DNA of 64,000 nt. Source: Oceanospirillum sp048265165. GTDB taxonomy: Bacteria > Pseudomonadota > Gammaproteobacteria > Pseudomonadales > Halomonadaceae. The stretch lies in the NCBI RefSeq assembly GCF_048265165.1, contig NZ_JBLXCD010000002.1, positions 682,001 through 746,000 on the forward strand, in the 5' to 3' direction. Below the pieces are notes generated by a model, which was not told where the DNA came from, did no database searches, and saw only the letters and a program-made list of their open reading frames with translations. Below are positions 50,370-58,621 of the stretch, piece by piece. A program made the translations under genes and the position numbers. How positions within the stretch are numbered: position 1 is the first letter of the stretch; the number at the start of each line of letters is the position of its first letter.

Positions 50370-51160
50370 GAGAAACAGTGCTCCTCAGCAGGGAAGGTGT
50401 TTGCTTTCACTTCCTGATGATAGTTACTCAGAGCTTGTTGAATACTGGAAGCATCCGTCATAAAGTTTTTTACGAATTTCGCGGTGTGCCCCAGAGTGAT
50501 GCCCAGCATATCCTGTAATACCAGAATCTGGCCATCGGTATTAGGCCCGGCACCGATGCCGATAACAGGTACAGCAACGGCTTCTGTCACCAAACGCCCG
50601 ACTTCTGTCGGTACACATTCCAATAGAATAATACTGGCGCCTGCACCTACCAGCTTTTGGCTGGCAGAGATGATGGCCTGTGCAGCGGCTTCAGTTTTAC
50701 CCTGTACCTTGTAGCCGCCAAACTGATTGACCATCTGAGGGGTCAATCCCAGGTGAGCGCAAACAGGTACACCGCGTCGCGTCAGTTCGGTAATGCCTTC
50801 TGCCAGCCAGGCTTCACCTTCGATTTTGACCATGTGAGCACCAGCCTGCATCAGCTTACCTGCATTGATCAGCATCTGTTCTGTGGAGGCGTTACTCATA
50901 AATGGCATATCCGCCATAATCAGGGCACCCTGATTTCCGCGGGCGACACACTGAGTGTGGTAAACGATATCATCAACGCTAACAGGTAGGGTTGTATCAT
51001 GTCCCTGCAAAACCATTCCGAGAGAGTCGCCAATCAGAAGAACTTCAATCCCTGCTTGGCTGGCTTGCCCTGAAAAGGTTGCATCATACGCAGTCAGGCA
51101 GCTGAATTTATCACCTGCCTGTTTTAGCTTATTCAGTGTACTGATTGTCACTGTCTTCAT
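50366..51160 (-). CDS. panB: Ketopantoate hydroxymethyltransferase PanB
   Basis: Adds a hydroxymethyl group to ketoisovalerate, the first pantothenate step. 264 residues: CLTAYDATFSGQASQAGIEV, LLIGDSLGMVLQGHDTTLPV, MADMPFMSNASTEQ, and VPVIGIGAGPNTDGQILVLQ. It leads the panB-panC-panD run. Confidence 0.97.
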   Translation of the reverse strand: MKTVTISTLNKLKQAGDKFSCLTAYDATFSGQASQAGIEVLLIGDSLGMVLQGHDTTLPVSVDDIVYHTQCVARGNQGALIMADMPFMSNASTEQMLINAGKLMQAGAHMVKIEGEAWLAEGITELTRRGVPVCAHLGLTPQMVNQFGGYKVQGKTEAAAQAIISASQKLVGAGASIILLECVPTEVGRLVTEAVAVPVIGIGAGPNTDGQILVLQDMLGITLGHTAKFVKNFMTDASSIQQALSNYHQEVKANTFPAEEHCFS

Positions 51161-51267
51161 TATTATGTTCCGCCATTACAATAACGCCCACTGCTTTTGG
51201 CGGCGGGCGTTTCGGAATGTGTTACTTTGACGTTACCTGCATCTAAAGGTAACAAGCTGCGGTAACT

Positions 51268-51777
51268 TTACTCTGACTTTGTCAGTATCTGCAAGTCATC
51301 TGTAGCGATATTAGACAGAATGTCTGTAATAGAACCTTTACCAGGCAGGGTCAGTTTGGGGCTGATTTCAGCCAAAGGTAACAGTACAAAGCCCCGTTCA
51401 TGCATGTGAGCATGGGGTACAGTAAGGCGAGGGTGACAGATAACCTGTTCGCTAAACAGTAACAAATCCAGGTCCAGAGTACGTGGGCCCCAGTGGCGCT
51501 CACGTACACGTCTGTGGGCTTGTTCCAGTGCCTGAAGTTGGTCAAGTAACGCCAACGGCTCAAGATTGGTTTCCAGTTGAGCAACAGCATTAACAAAGTC
51601 CGGCTGATCCTGAGGCCCAACCGGTTTGCTACTATATAAAGAAGAGGCTGCAACCAATCGGGTATCCGGCAGTAAATTCAGCTCGTTCAATGCGGTTTTA
51701 AGCTGTTGAACCGGGTCCTCAAGGTTACTGCCAAGTCCAATATAAGCCGTGTTGTTCAGCTTAGTACGCTCTATCAT
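51268..51777 (-). CDS. folK: HPPK, 6-hydroxymethyl-dihydropterin pyrophosphokinase FolK
   Basis: Transfers pyrophosphate from ATP to the pterin in folate synthesis. 169 residues: AYIGLGSNLEDPVQQLKTAL, SSLYSSKPVGPQDQPDFVNA, and RERHWGPRTLDLDLLLF (the family signature with catalytic Asp-Asp) plus LTVPHAHMHERGFVLLPLAE. Overlaps pcnB by 4 bases. Confidence 0.97.
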   Translation of the reverse strand: MIERTKLNNTAYIGLGSNLEDPVQQLKTALNELNLLPDTRLVAASSLYSSKPVGPQDQPDFVNAVAQLETNLEPLALLDQLQALEQAHRRVRERHWGPRTLDLDLLLFSEQVICHPRLTVPHAHMHERGFVLLPLAEISPKLTLPGKGSITDILSNIATDDLQILTKSE

Positions 51778-53192
51778 TCCGGGTTGTTCCGGTTACCGCT
51801 TTTTGGGTGGCTGTCTTTGCTGTTACTGCGCCGGCGCCGACGACGTTTTTTGGGTGCCTGCTTGTCGTGAAGCTCGTTATGCTGCACTAGATTGCGGCGG
51901 GAATGGGAGTCACTTTCCTGGAAGTCAGTCCACCACTGGGCCAATTCATGTACGTTTTCCCCGGTTTCACTGCGTAATACCAGGAAATCATAAGCGGCAC
52001 GGAAACGTGGATGCTCAGCAGTTTGGTAAGCCCGCTTACCCTGACGTCGCTCAAGGCGTAGCTGGAACTCCCAAATTTCGCGCATTGGCTGGCTGAAACG
52101 CTTAGGGATTGAAGTGAAATCCACCTGGGCGGCCGTCGTCTGTTGTCCTGCTTGTTGCATTGCAGGTACCGGAGGCATGCCTGAGCGAATCAAGTCGCCA
52201 AAGGCTCGTTGAGCAACTGGCCAAAGAAGTGCAGCAAACAAAAATGCAGGCGTCACAGGTTTGTTCTGCTGAATACGCTTGTCAGTATTGTGCAGAGCTT
52301 TAATAATAAAGCTCTCTTTGTCCGGTGTTTCCTGAAGTGCATCTTCTGTATAGGGGAACAGCTGCTCGAACAGGTTGTATTCGCGTAGCAATCTGAAGGT
52401 TTCAACAGCTTGTCCGGATAGGAAGAGTTTGAGTACCTCTTCAAACAAGCGGGCGGCAGGTATCTGTCGCAAAAGCGTCGCGGAAGCCCGGATAGGGGCT
52501 TCTGTTTTAGCCTCGATATTGAAATCAAGCTTAGCCGCAAAACGAATCGCCCTCAGCATTCGCACCGGGTCCTCACGATAGCGGGTTTCCGGATCGCCAA
52601 TCATGCGAATCAGCCGTTGTTCAATATCATTAATGCCGCCGGCATAGTCGTGAATTGAGAAATCACGAATATTGTAATAGAGCGCATTGATGGTGAAGTC
52701 ACGGCGTATAGCGTCTTCTTCTATGCTGCCAAAGACATTATCCCGCACCAGAAGCCCCTGATCTGTTTGAGAGGCGTGAGATTTGGCTGTGCCAGTATCA
52801 TGGGGGGCACGGAAGGTCGTCACTTCGATGATTTCACGGCCATAGCGCACATGAACAATGCGAAAGCGGCGGCCAATAATACGGGCATTGTGAAAGAGAC
52901 GGTCAACCTGCTCTGGTGTCGCATTAGTGGCTACATCAAAGTCTTTTGGGTGTAGCCCTAAAAGCGCATCGCGAACACAGCCGCCGACAAGGAAAGCGTC
53001 GTAATTAGCTTTCTTCAGGCGATAGAGTACTTTCAAAGCGCTTTCTGAAATGCCGGAACGGCTGATGGGGTGTTCGTCACGGGAAACGATGCGCAATTCG
53101 TGTTTTTCGGATTGCTGTTGGCGCTCTGATTTAAGCAGCTGCCGAATTGAATCGCCGGGACGCTTTAGAAAAGAAGGAATTCCTTTTAGCAT
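51774..53192 (-). CDS. pcnB: Poly(A) polymerase I PcnB
   Basis: Adds 3' poly(A) tails that promote RNA decay. 472 residues from ATG 53190-53192 (MLKGIPSFLKRPGDSIRQLL). The nucleotidyltransferase head carries FLVGGCVRDALLGLHPKDFD with the catalytic D-x-D, then NARIIGRRFRIVHVRYGREI, DFTINALYYNIRDFSIHDYA, and the neck RMLRAIRFAAKLDFNIE. The C-terminus is strongly basic (KKRRRRRRSNSK) for RNA binding. The open frame runs upstream to a TTG inside the crcZ terminator and is rejected. Located directly downstream of crcZ, as in Pseudomonas. Confidence 0.95.
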   Translation of the reverse strand: MLKGIPSFLKRPGDSIRQLLKSERQQQSEKHELRIVSRDEHPISRSGISESALKVLYRLKKANYDAFLVGGCVRDALLGLHPKDFDVATNATPEQVDRLFHNARIIGRRFRIVHVRYGREIIEVTTFRAPHDTGTAKSHASQTDQGLLVRDNVFGSIEEDAIRRDFTINALYYNIRDFSIHDYAGGINDIEQRLIRMIGDPETRYREDPVRMLRAIRFAAKLDFNIEAKTEAPIRASATLLRQIPAARLFEEVLKLFLSGQAVETFRLLREYNLFEQLFPYTEDALQETPDKESFIIKALHNTDKRIQQNKPVTPAFLFAALLWPVAQRAFGDLIRSGMPPVPAMQQAGQQTTAAQVDFTSIPKRFSQPMREIWEFQLRLERRQGKRAYQTAEHPRFRAAYDFLVLRSETGENVHELAQWWTDFQESDSHSRRNLVQHNELHDKQAPKKRRRRRRSNSKDSHPKSGNRNNPE

Positions 53193-53235
53193 CGCTGGGT
53201 CTTGAATCTCTGAATAGGAGAGGAGAGTGTACCTT

Positions 53236-53266
53236 AAAAATAAAAGCGGGGCCAAGTTGGCCCCGC
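53236..53266 (-). terminator. Intrinsic terminator of crcZ
   Basis: Minus-strand GCGGGGCCA-ACT-TGGCCCCGC hairpin followed by TTTTATTTTT. It ends 54 bases before the pcnB start and belongs to no protein gene, because cbrB has its own terminator 680 bases upstream. Confidence 0.93.
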
Positions 53267-53741
53267 CGCAACTGTCCGCATCCTTACGAACGGTATGTCA
53301 GACTTCGGTAAATCGCCCTGAATACGCAATGACAGTCTATCGGTGACAAACCTTGGTGGCTTAAGCCTTATTATTTTTGTTTTCCAATGCGAAGTATCAC
53401 TACTTCTGGTTTGGACCGCCTCGTATTCAAAACAATTATTCCAAGTATTTTTTCTCAGTCCGGTTTTTATTTTTATAATCCGGGCTGGCATCTTAAAGCA
53501 TTGCTTTTTTATTGTTGTTGCAAGCCTGAGATGCATGAGTTTGCTGTGGTTAACCTCGACCTGATTTATTGTTGTTGTTTCAGGTTTGGCATTTTGTTCG
53601 GATATTTATTTTTGTTGTTTCCGATTCTGCCTGATCTTTTCCGCTCTGATTTTTGTTTTTATTGTTTGAGCGTTACAAAATCTGCCAGTTATTATTTTTA
53701 TTGAGTTGGCTGTTAGTTAACCGTGTTCTTGTTGTTCTTAC
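53236..53741 (-). ncRNA. crcZ: CrcZ-like Hfq/Crc-sequestering small RNA
   Basis: About 505 nt on the minus strand, from the predicted start (53741, 12 bases past the sigma-54 -12 element) to the terminator at 53246-53266. Read as RNA it contains seven AAYAAYAA motifs (plus-strand TTRTTRTT at 53368-53375, 53509-53519, 53566-53579, 53612-53619, 53659-53666, 53689-53696, 53729-53736), the A-rich Hfq/Crc target repeated in CrcZ. There is no credible ORF. Position cbrB-crcZ-pcnB is exactly that of Pseudomonas crcZ (407 nt there). When carbon is poor, CbrAB would switch it on so that it titrates Hfq/Crc and relieves catabolite repression. The crc gene itself is not in this window. Confidence 0.87.
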
Positions 53742-53750
53742 TCGTATAGA

Positions 53751-53767
53751 TTGCACTTGCTGTGCCA
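53751..53767 (-). promoter_or_regulatory. Sigma-54 promoter of crcZ
   Basis: TGGCACAGCAAGTGCAA on the minus strand: -24 TGGCAC, -12 GTGCA, exact GG-N10-GC spacing. Confidence 0.87.
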
Positions 53768-53841
53768 TGTTTTAAAAAAGCTATTTAAAACAGTTGGTTA
53801 TCTGTTTCGATGTAAAGTTTGCTTGTGGCCGAACAAAAGAT

Positions 53842-53893
53842 TGTTACCTGTGAAACCATTATTTTCAGGGTTGCCTGTGTGTTACGGTAACAC
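53842..53893. promoter_or_regulatory. Candidate CbrB enhancer sites upstream of crcZ
   Basis: A perfect palindrome GTGTTAC-G-GTAACAC at 53879-53893 (about 140-150 bases upstream of the crcZ start) and a second half-site TGTTAC at 53842-53847. CbrB sites described in Pseudomonas use TGTTAC/GTAACA half-sites (recalled), so these are likely activator sites. Confidence 0.62.
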
Positions 53894-53946
53894 TCTGTGA
53901 AGATCTCTCTTGGGGGCTGGTCAGAATTCTTTTGACGAGGGTCAAT

Positions 53947-53975
53947 AAAAAAAGAGCGGATGTTATCCGCTCTTC
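53947..53975 (-). terminator. Terminator of cbrB
   Basis: Minus-strand AAGAGCGGAT-AAC-ATCCGCTCTT followed by TTTTTATTGA; the hairpin overlaps the cbrB stop codon and separates cbrB from crcZ transcription. Confidence 0.93.
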
Positions 53976-55405
53976 TTCGATGCTGCTTTTTTTCTTGGAA
54001 TCCCAAGGCGTTGACGTCTTTCCCAGAGACATTTTCTGCTGATACCTAGTCGTTGGGCGAGCTCTGTTTCGCTCATCTGGTCCTGATGTTCCAGTACAAA
54101 GTGCTGGAAGTAATCTTCAAGAGAGAGATCCTCCGGAGCCTTGGTGCCGTCATTACGTGCAGCAGAACGCTGGGATTGTGGCGTCATGCCAACAGAGGGA
54201 AGCGCGGATTGAACCTGGGGCGGCATACGGGTTAAATGCGTTATTTCTGGGACAACGCCCATATCATCACTATGAATGAGATTGCCCTCTGCGAGAATGA
54301 CGCCGCGTTCGATAGCATTTTCCAGCTCCCGTACGTTACCCGGCCAGTCATGTTGCATGATGGCATCGGAGGCGTGCTTACTGAAGCGCAGGTTTGGGCG
54401 ATCCATGCGCTTACAGGCTTCCCCTAATAGAAACTCTGCAATCTCCAGGATATCCTCTCCTCGGTCTCGGAGTGCGGGTAGAGCGATCTCCATGACGTTA
54501 AGGCGATAGTAAAGATCGAGACGAAACTCACCTTCGCTGGAAAGTTTTTTTAGGTTCCGGTGTGTGGCAGCGACTAAACGAACATTTACTTTTTTTGATT
54601 GCACAGAGCCGATACGCCTGATCTCACCTTCCTGCAGTACGCGTAGCAGACGTGCTTGCGCCTCCAGAGGCAGTTCACCGATCTCATCAAGAAACAAGGT
54701 TCCACCATCGGCGGCCTCTACTAAACCACTGCGGTTAGTATTTGCACCGGTAAAAGCACCTTTCTCATAGCCAAAAAGTTCGGACTCAATCAGTGTTTCA
54801 GGGATAGCCGCGCAGTTCACGGAGATCATCGGCTCTCCTTTGCGGCGGCTATAATTATGAATCGCCTTAGCAACCAGCTCTTTACCAGTACCTGATTCGC
54901 CCTGAACCAGTACTGTAGCTTCTGTTGGTGCGACTTTCCTGATGCGCTGGTAAACCACCTGCATGAGCGGGCTATGGCCGATCATGCCCATGGTGCCAGC
55001 ATCGGTTGATGCTGCTTCTGCTTCTTCAATAACACTGGCTGCGGGCTGTTCTGGCTGATGTTGAGCCAAAATGCGGTTAACCGTCTCCAGCATCTCATCG
55101 TGATCAAATGGTTTGGCGATGTAGTCCACAGCCCCTTGCTTCATGGCATCAACGGCGGAGCGCATGCTGGCGTAGCTGGTCATAATCAGGACAGGAGTAT
55201 CTTCTGCCAGTTTAATCAGATCCGTACCGGGTGCTTTTGGCAGGCGCAGATCCGAAATGACTAAATTATAGTGATTACTCTTTAAGTGGCTCAGAGCATC
55301 ATCTACCGATGCCGCTTCGCTGACTTCAAAGCTATGGCGCTCCAGCAGTCTTTTAAGAGCTGAGCGAATAATATCTTCATCTTCTACTATCAGAATCTTG
55401 CTCAT
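53963..55405 (-). CDS. cbrB: CbrB, sigma-54-dependent response regulator
   Basis: NtrC-family activator of carbon/nitrogen-use genes and crcZ. 480 residues from ATG 55403-55405, whose TAATG overlap with the cbrA stop and GGAAG upstream favour it over a GTG 12 bases earlier. Receiver domain with phosphorylated Asp52 (NLVISDLRLPK) and Lys in DYIAKPFDHDEM; AAA+ domain with Walker A GESGTGKELVAKAIHNYSRR, the sigma-54 loop GAFTGA near residue 220, and Walker B GGTLFLDEIGELPLEAQARL; a C-terminal Fis-type helix-turn-helix (ELAQRLGISRKCLWERRQRL). Coupled to cbrA. Confidence 0.93.
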   Translation of the reverse strand: MSKILIVEDEDIIRSALKRLLERHSFEVSEAASVDDALSHLKSNHYNLVISDLRLPKAPGTDLIKLAEDTPVLIMTSYASMRSAVDAMKQGAVDYIAKPFDHDEMLETVNRILAQHQPEQPAASVIEEAEAASTDAGTMGMIGHSPLMQVVYQRIRKVAPTEATVLVQGESGTGKELVAKAIHNYSRRKGEPMISVNCAAIPETLIESELFGYEKGAFTGANTNRSGLVEAADGGTLFLDEIGELPLEAQARLLRVLQEGEIRRIGSVQSKKVNVRLVAATHRNLKKLSSEGEFRLDLYYRLNVMEIALPALRDRGEDILEIAEFLLGEACKRMDRPNLRFSKHASDAIMQHDWPGNVRELENAIERGVILAEGNLIHSDDMGVVPEITHLTRMPPQVQSALPSVGMTPQSQRSAARNDGTKAPEDLSLEDYFQHFVLEHQDQMSETELAQRLGISRKCLWERRQRLGIPRKKAASKKSG

Positions 55406-58374
55406 TAGTACTTCCACGCGGATTCGCTTTTGGCTTCAGCATGGTAGAGAGGCAGGGTGATGGTGACCTCTGTTCCACGACCTTGCATCCGATCTGCGGG
55501 GCTGCTGATCTGAATATGACCATAGTGTTCTTCTATGATGCTGTAGACCAGTGCTAAGCCGAGACCGGTTCCTTCTCCGGGATCTTTGGTAGTGAAGAAG
55601 GGCTCAAATATATGCTCTAACTGTTCTTCAGGAATACCGCAGCCACAATCCGTAACGCTTACCCTGGCTGTATTGTCCTGAATGGTAGCAGTTATAGTAA
55701 CACTATCACCTGCGTCTGAGGCATCTCTTGCGTTACCCAATAGGTTAACAAATACCTGAATCAGTTTCTGAATATCACCGATGACGTAAAGGTCATCCGG
55801 GCATAAATTGCTGAATTCAATATCTTTTCCCTTTGAACTCAAGGAGATAAGGTTAATAGCTTCATCAACAGCGTGCCCGATAAGAAGAGGCTCCTGCGCT
55901 GCCTGGTTGGTGTGTTGGCCTGCATGGGCGAAACTAACCAGTGAATGCACGATACGTGTTACCCGTTTAGTCAGCTGTAGAATCTGTTCAGCGGTTTCAG
56001 CTATCACCTCCGGGTTATCTGTCTCATATTTCAGGTTCTGAACAAGGGAGGAGATACCGGTAATGGGATTGCCAATTTCATGGGCAACACCTGCTGCAAG
56101 CCGCCCGATACTGGCCAGTCGTTCGCTGTGTACGAGTTCCTCTTCCAGCTCCTGAGTTTCGGTATGATCCTCCAAAAGAATCACCGAGCCGCCCATGTGT
56201 GACAGTGGTTCTTCAATATGGGCTTTGTGCAGAGAGAACCAGCGGGATTTTCCGTTGTCCTGCTGTACTTTCTGAAACAGGTGAGGTGTATGGCTACTGA
56301 CAAATTCACCCAACAGGTCTTTCCAGGGTTCCGGTAAGCTGTCAAAGCGGGAGCCCACAACCTGGTCTACGGGGATGCCGGTTAGTTCAGACATGGTGTT
56401 GTTCCACATCAGGATTTCATAATCGTTACCCAGGGAACAGACACCGATGGGCAGATACTGCAGCGTCTGCCGGTGGTAGCGGCGCAGTGAGTCCAGCTCT
56501 TTAGCCAGGCCGGTCAGTTGATAACGGTAATTCTCCAGCCGGGTTTCAACAAAGTGAATATCTTCAGAGTTATGGCTGTTGGCGCTGGCCTGATAGGGCA
56601 GGTGTTGGTCAACAATTTCCTGGGCGATAGCAGGGCCCATCAGACCGGACAAATTGGCTTGGATTCGGTCTCTAAGACGGCGCAGGGCATACGGGCGTCC
56701 GTCTGTTGGCATCAGCTCCAAATCCTTCAGCGCATTTCTGACTTCCCGCTCTGCCGTCATTTTCCCCAGTGGAATCGCTAAAAAGCCAATAAAGTCCTCA
56801 CAGGTTCTGGCAGCCAGTTGCAGGCGATGAGGTCGGGAAAGAGCATCCACCGAGCAAGAGCTTGCCCCGGCCTTCTCTTCATCGCTTGGCTGCAGGAACA
56901 AAGAAGTAAAAATGAAAACAACAATATTGATGATGATGGATGCGAGGGCGACGTCATACCAGCCGTCGCCTCCAGAGTGAAAAACCAGATTAGTAGCGGG
57001 TAGAGTGACTTGCTCTAAGTTATAAAGCAGAGGAACAACCTGGCCGAAAACCCAGATGCCGATACCCGCACAAAGACCTGCAACCAGGCCAATGCGGTTA
57101 GCGGTTGGCCAGTAGAGTACTGCCAGTATTCCGGGCAGAAACTGCAAAATACCGATGAAGGAGGTCAGTCCCAGGCTCGCCAAATCATGTTTTACCCCTA
57201 ATGTCCGGTAGAACAGATAAGCGGCCAGAATAATCAGGCCTATCAGCAGGCGGCGAAACCAGAGCAGCCAGTTGTAGATATCAAACTTGGCACCGGGCTG
57301 ATAAACGGGCAGAACCAGATGGTTTAGGGTCATGGCGGCTAAAGCCAGAGTGACCAGAATAATGGTGCCGCTTGCGGCGGAAAGTCCTGCGATAAAAGCA
57401 AAGATGCCAATCCAGTTTTCTGCACCACCGGCTCCGACACCCAGTACGGTATATTCTGCTTTCAGAGGGATGCCTTCAGCCATGCCAGCCCAAAGAATAA
57501 GAGGTACCGGAAGGCTCAAAAGTAGCAGATAGAGAGGAACAGCCCAGCTGGAACGAAACAGTACATCCGTAGATTGATTTTCGGTAAAAATAATATGGAA
57601 CATATGTGGCATAGCCACTGCTGCGGCAAAGAATAATAGAAGCATGGTACGCCACTGACCGGCCTCAAGCGGTTTCTGTAATGCCTGTAATTGATCCGAA
57701 TGAGCTGTTAGCCAGATATCTAAGCCCTGAAAACCACCAAAGACCTCAAACAGGATATAGGCGCCGATGGCCAGCATGAGTACCAGCTTGATAACAGACT
57801 CAAAGGCAATAGCAACCACAAGGCTCTCGTGTTTTTCCCGTAGAGAGGTATGACGAGCGCCGAACAAAATAGCAAATAGAGTCATTACCATGCAGAAGCC
57901 GAGCGCCAGGGTGTGAGGTGAGGCTTCATTGGTGAGAATATAGATGGAGTCTGCAACAGCCTGAATCTGAAGTGCTAGCAGGGGTAGAGCTCCCATTAGC
58001 ATAAGTACTGTTACCAAACTGCCAATCCACCGGCTACGGAAGCGAAACGCAAAAAGATCGGCCAGGGATGAGAGCTGATAGGTTCTTGTGATTCGTAGTA
58101 TCGGCACTAAAAGTACAGGCGCAAGCACAAAAGCACCGGCAACGCCGAGATAGTAAGAGAGGAACCCGTAGCCGTACTGGTTCGCCAACCCAACAGAGCC
58201 ATAGACGGCCCATGCGCTGGCATAGACTCCCAGAGACAGTACATAAACCAAGGGGTGACGCGTTATTTTTCGGGGTAACCAGCGTCGCTCGGTTGCATAG
58301 GCGGCTGTAAATAATAGCAAGAGGTAGCCGACGCCGATGGCGGATACCTGGCCCAGGCTAAAACTAAAGCTCAT
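55405..58374 (-). CDS. cbrA: CbrA, transporter-fused sensor histidine kinase
   Basis: 989 residues from ATG 58372-58374. The N-terminal half is a sodium/solute symporter (SLC5-type) domain with about 13 membrane helices (about 1-500), which in CbrA is linked to histidine uptake and sensing. A soluble linker (STAC-like, about 515-610), a PAS region (YHRQTLQYLPIGVCSLGNDY), the HisKA box GVAHEIGNPITGISSLVQNL with His near 765, and HATPase motifs DCGCGIPEEQLEH and GEGTGLGLALVYSI follow. The length and architecture match Pseudomonas CbrA. Its start lies inside the overlapping small ORF cbrX; its stop overlaps cbrB. Confidence 0.93.
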   Translation of the reverse strand: MSFSFSLGQVSAIGVGYLLLLFTAAYATERRWLPRKITRHPLVYVLSLGVYASAWAVYGSVGLANQYGYGFLSYYLGVAGAFVLAPVLLVPILRITRTYQLSSLADLFAFRFRSRWIGSLVTVLMLMGALPLLALQIQAVADSIYILTNEASPHTLALGFCMVMTLFAILFGARHTSLREKHESLVVAIAFESVIKLVLMLAIGAYILFEVFGGFQGLDIWLTAHSDQLQALQKPLEAGQWRTMLLLFFAAAVAMPHMFHIIFTENQSTDVLFRSSWAVPLYLLLLSLPVPLILWAGMAEGIPLKAEYTVLGVGAGGAENWIGIFAFIAGLSAASGTIILVTLALAAMTLNHLVLPVYQPGAKFDIYNWLLWFRRLLIGLIILAAYLFYRTLGVKHDLASLGLTSFIGILQFLPGILAVLYWPTANRIGLVAGLCAGIGIWVFGQVVPLLYNLEQVTLPATNLVFHSGGDGWYDVALASIIINIVVFIFTSLFLQPSDEEKAGASSCSVDALSRPHRLQLAARTCEDFIGFLAIPLGKMTAEREVRNALKDLELMPTDGRPYALRRLRDRIQANLSGLMGPAIAQEIVDQHLPYQASANSHNSEDIHFVETRLENYRYQLTGLAKELDSLRRYHRQTLQYLPIGVCSLGNDYEILMWNNTMSELTGIPVDQVVGSRFDSLPEPWKDLLGEFVSSHTPHLFQKVQQDNGKSRWFSLHKAHIEEPLSHMGGSVILLEDHTETQELEEELVHSERLASIGRLAAGVAHEIGNPITGISSLVQNLKYETDNPEVIAETAEQILQLTKRVTRIVHSLVSFAHAGQHTNQAAQEPLLIGHAVDEAINLISLSSKGKDIEFSNLCPDDLYVIGDIQKLIQVFVNLLGNARDASDAGDSVTITATIQDNTARVSVTDCGCGIPEEQLEHIFEPFFTTKDPGEGTGLGLALVYSIIEEHYGHIQISSPADRMQGRGTEVTITLPLYHAEAKSESAWKY

Positions 58375-58540
58375 CCAATTTTCTCTTCTGTTCAAGCCAG
58401 ATGGAAATACCGATCAGGGCACCCCAAACCAGATAAGGGCGGTACCAGCTGCCGTTACTGTCGCCCCACCAGTCCATCAGAATCGGGGAAAAGAGGTAGC
58501 CGGCAAACACCAGAAAGAGAATTAAACGGTACATATACAT
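58364..58540 (-). CDS. cbrX: CbrX-like small membrane protein, coupled to cbrA
   Basis: 58 residues: one hydrophobic N-terminal segment (MYMYRLILFLVFAGYLFSPI), a short polar WWGDSNGSWYRPY turn, and a second segment ending EQKRKLDEL. Its last 11 bases overlap the cbrA start (ATGAGCTTTAG), so ribosomes ending cbrX can initiate cbrA. A short ORF in this position, named cbrX in Pseudomonas putida and needed for cbrA translation, supports the call. Alternative ATG two codons in. Too short for standard ORF cut-offs. Confidence 0.78.
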   Translation of the reverse strand: MYMYRLILFLVFAGYLFSPILMDWWGDSNGSWYRPYLVWGALIGISIWLEQKRKLDEL

Positions 58541-58621
58541 AGTCGTTTCACTATTTTGTTCTTATTAAGTGTTGTTTGGTGATGTTAAGAGCGTATTTAA
58601 CAGCCATAAGCTTTAGGTTGA

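Noticed and set aside
53193..53255. N-terminal extension of PcnB
   Set aside because: It would begin inside the crcZ terminator hairpin at a TTG without a ribosome binding site.
53387..53704. A 105-codon plus-strand ORF in the cbrB-pcnB gap
   Set aside because: Its composition (Phe, Leu, Cys, Tyr runs) simply mirrors the A-rich AAYAAYAA repeats of crcZ on the other strand; no ribosome binding site or family.
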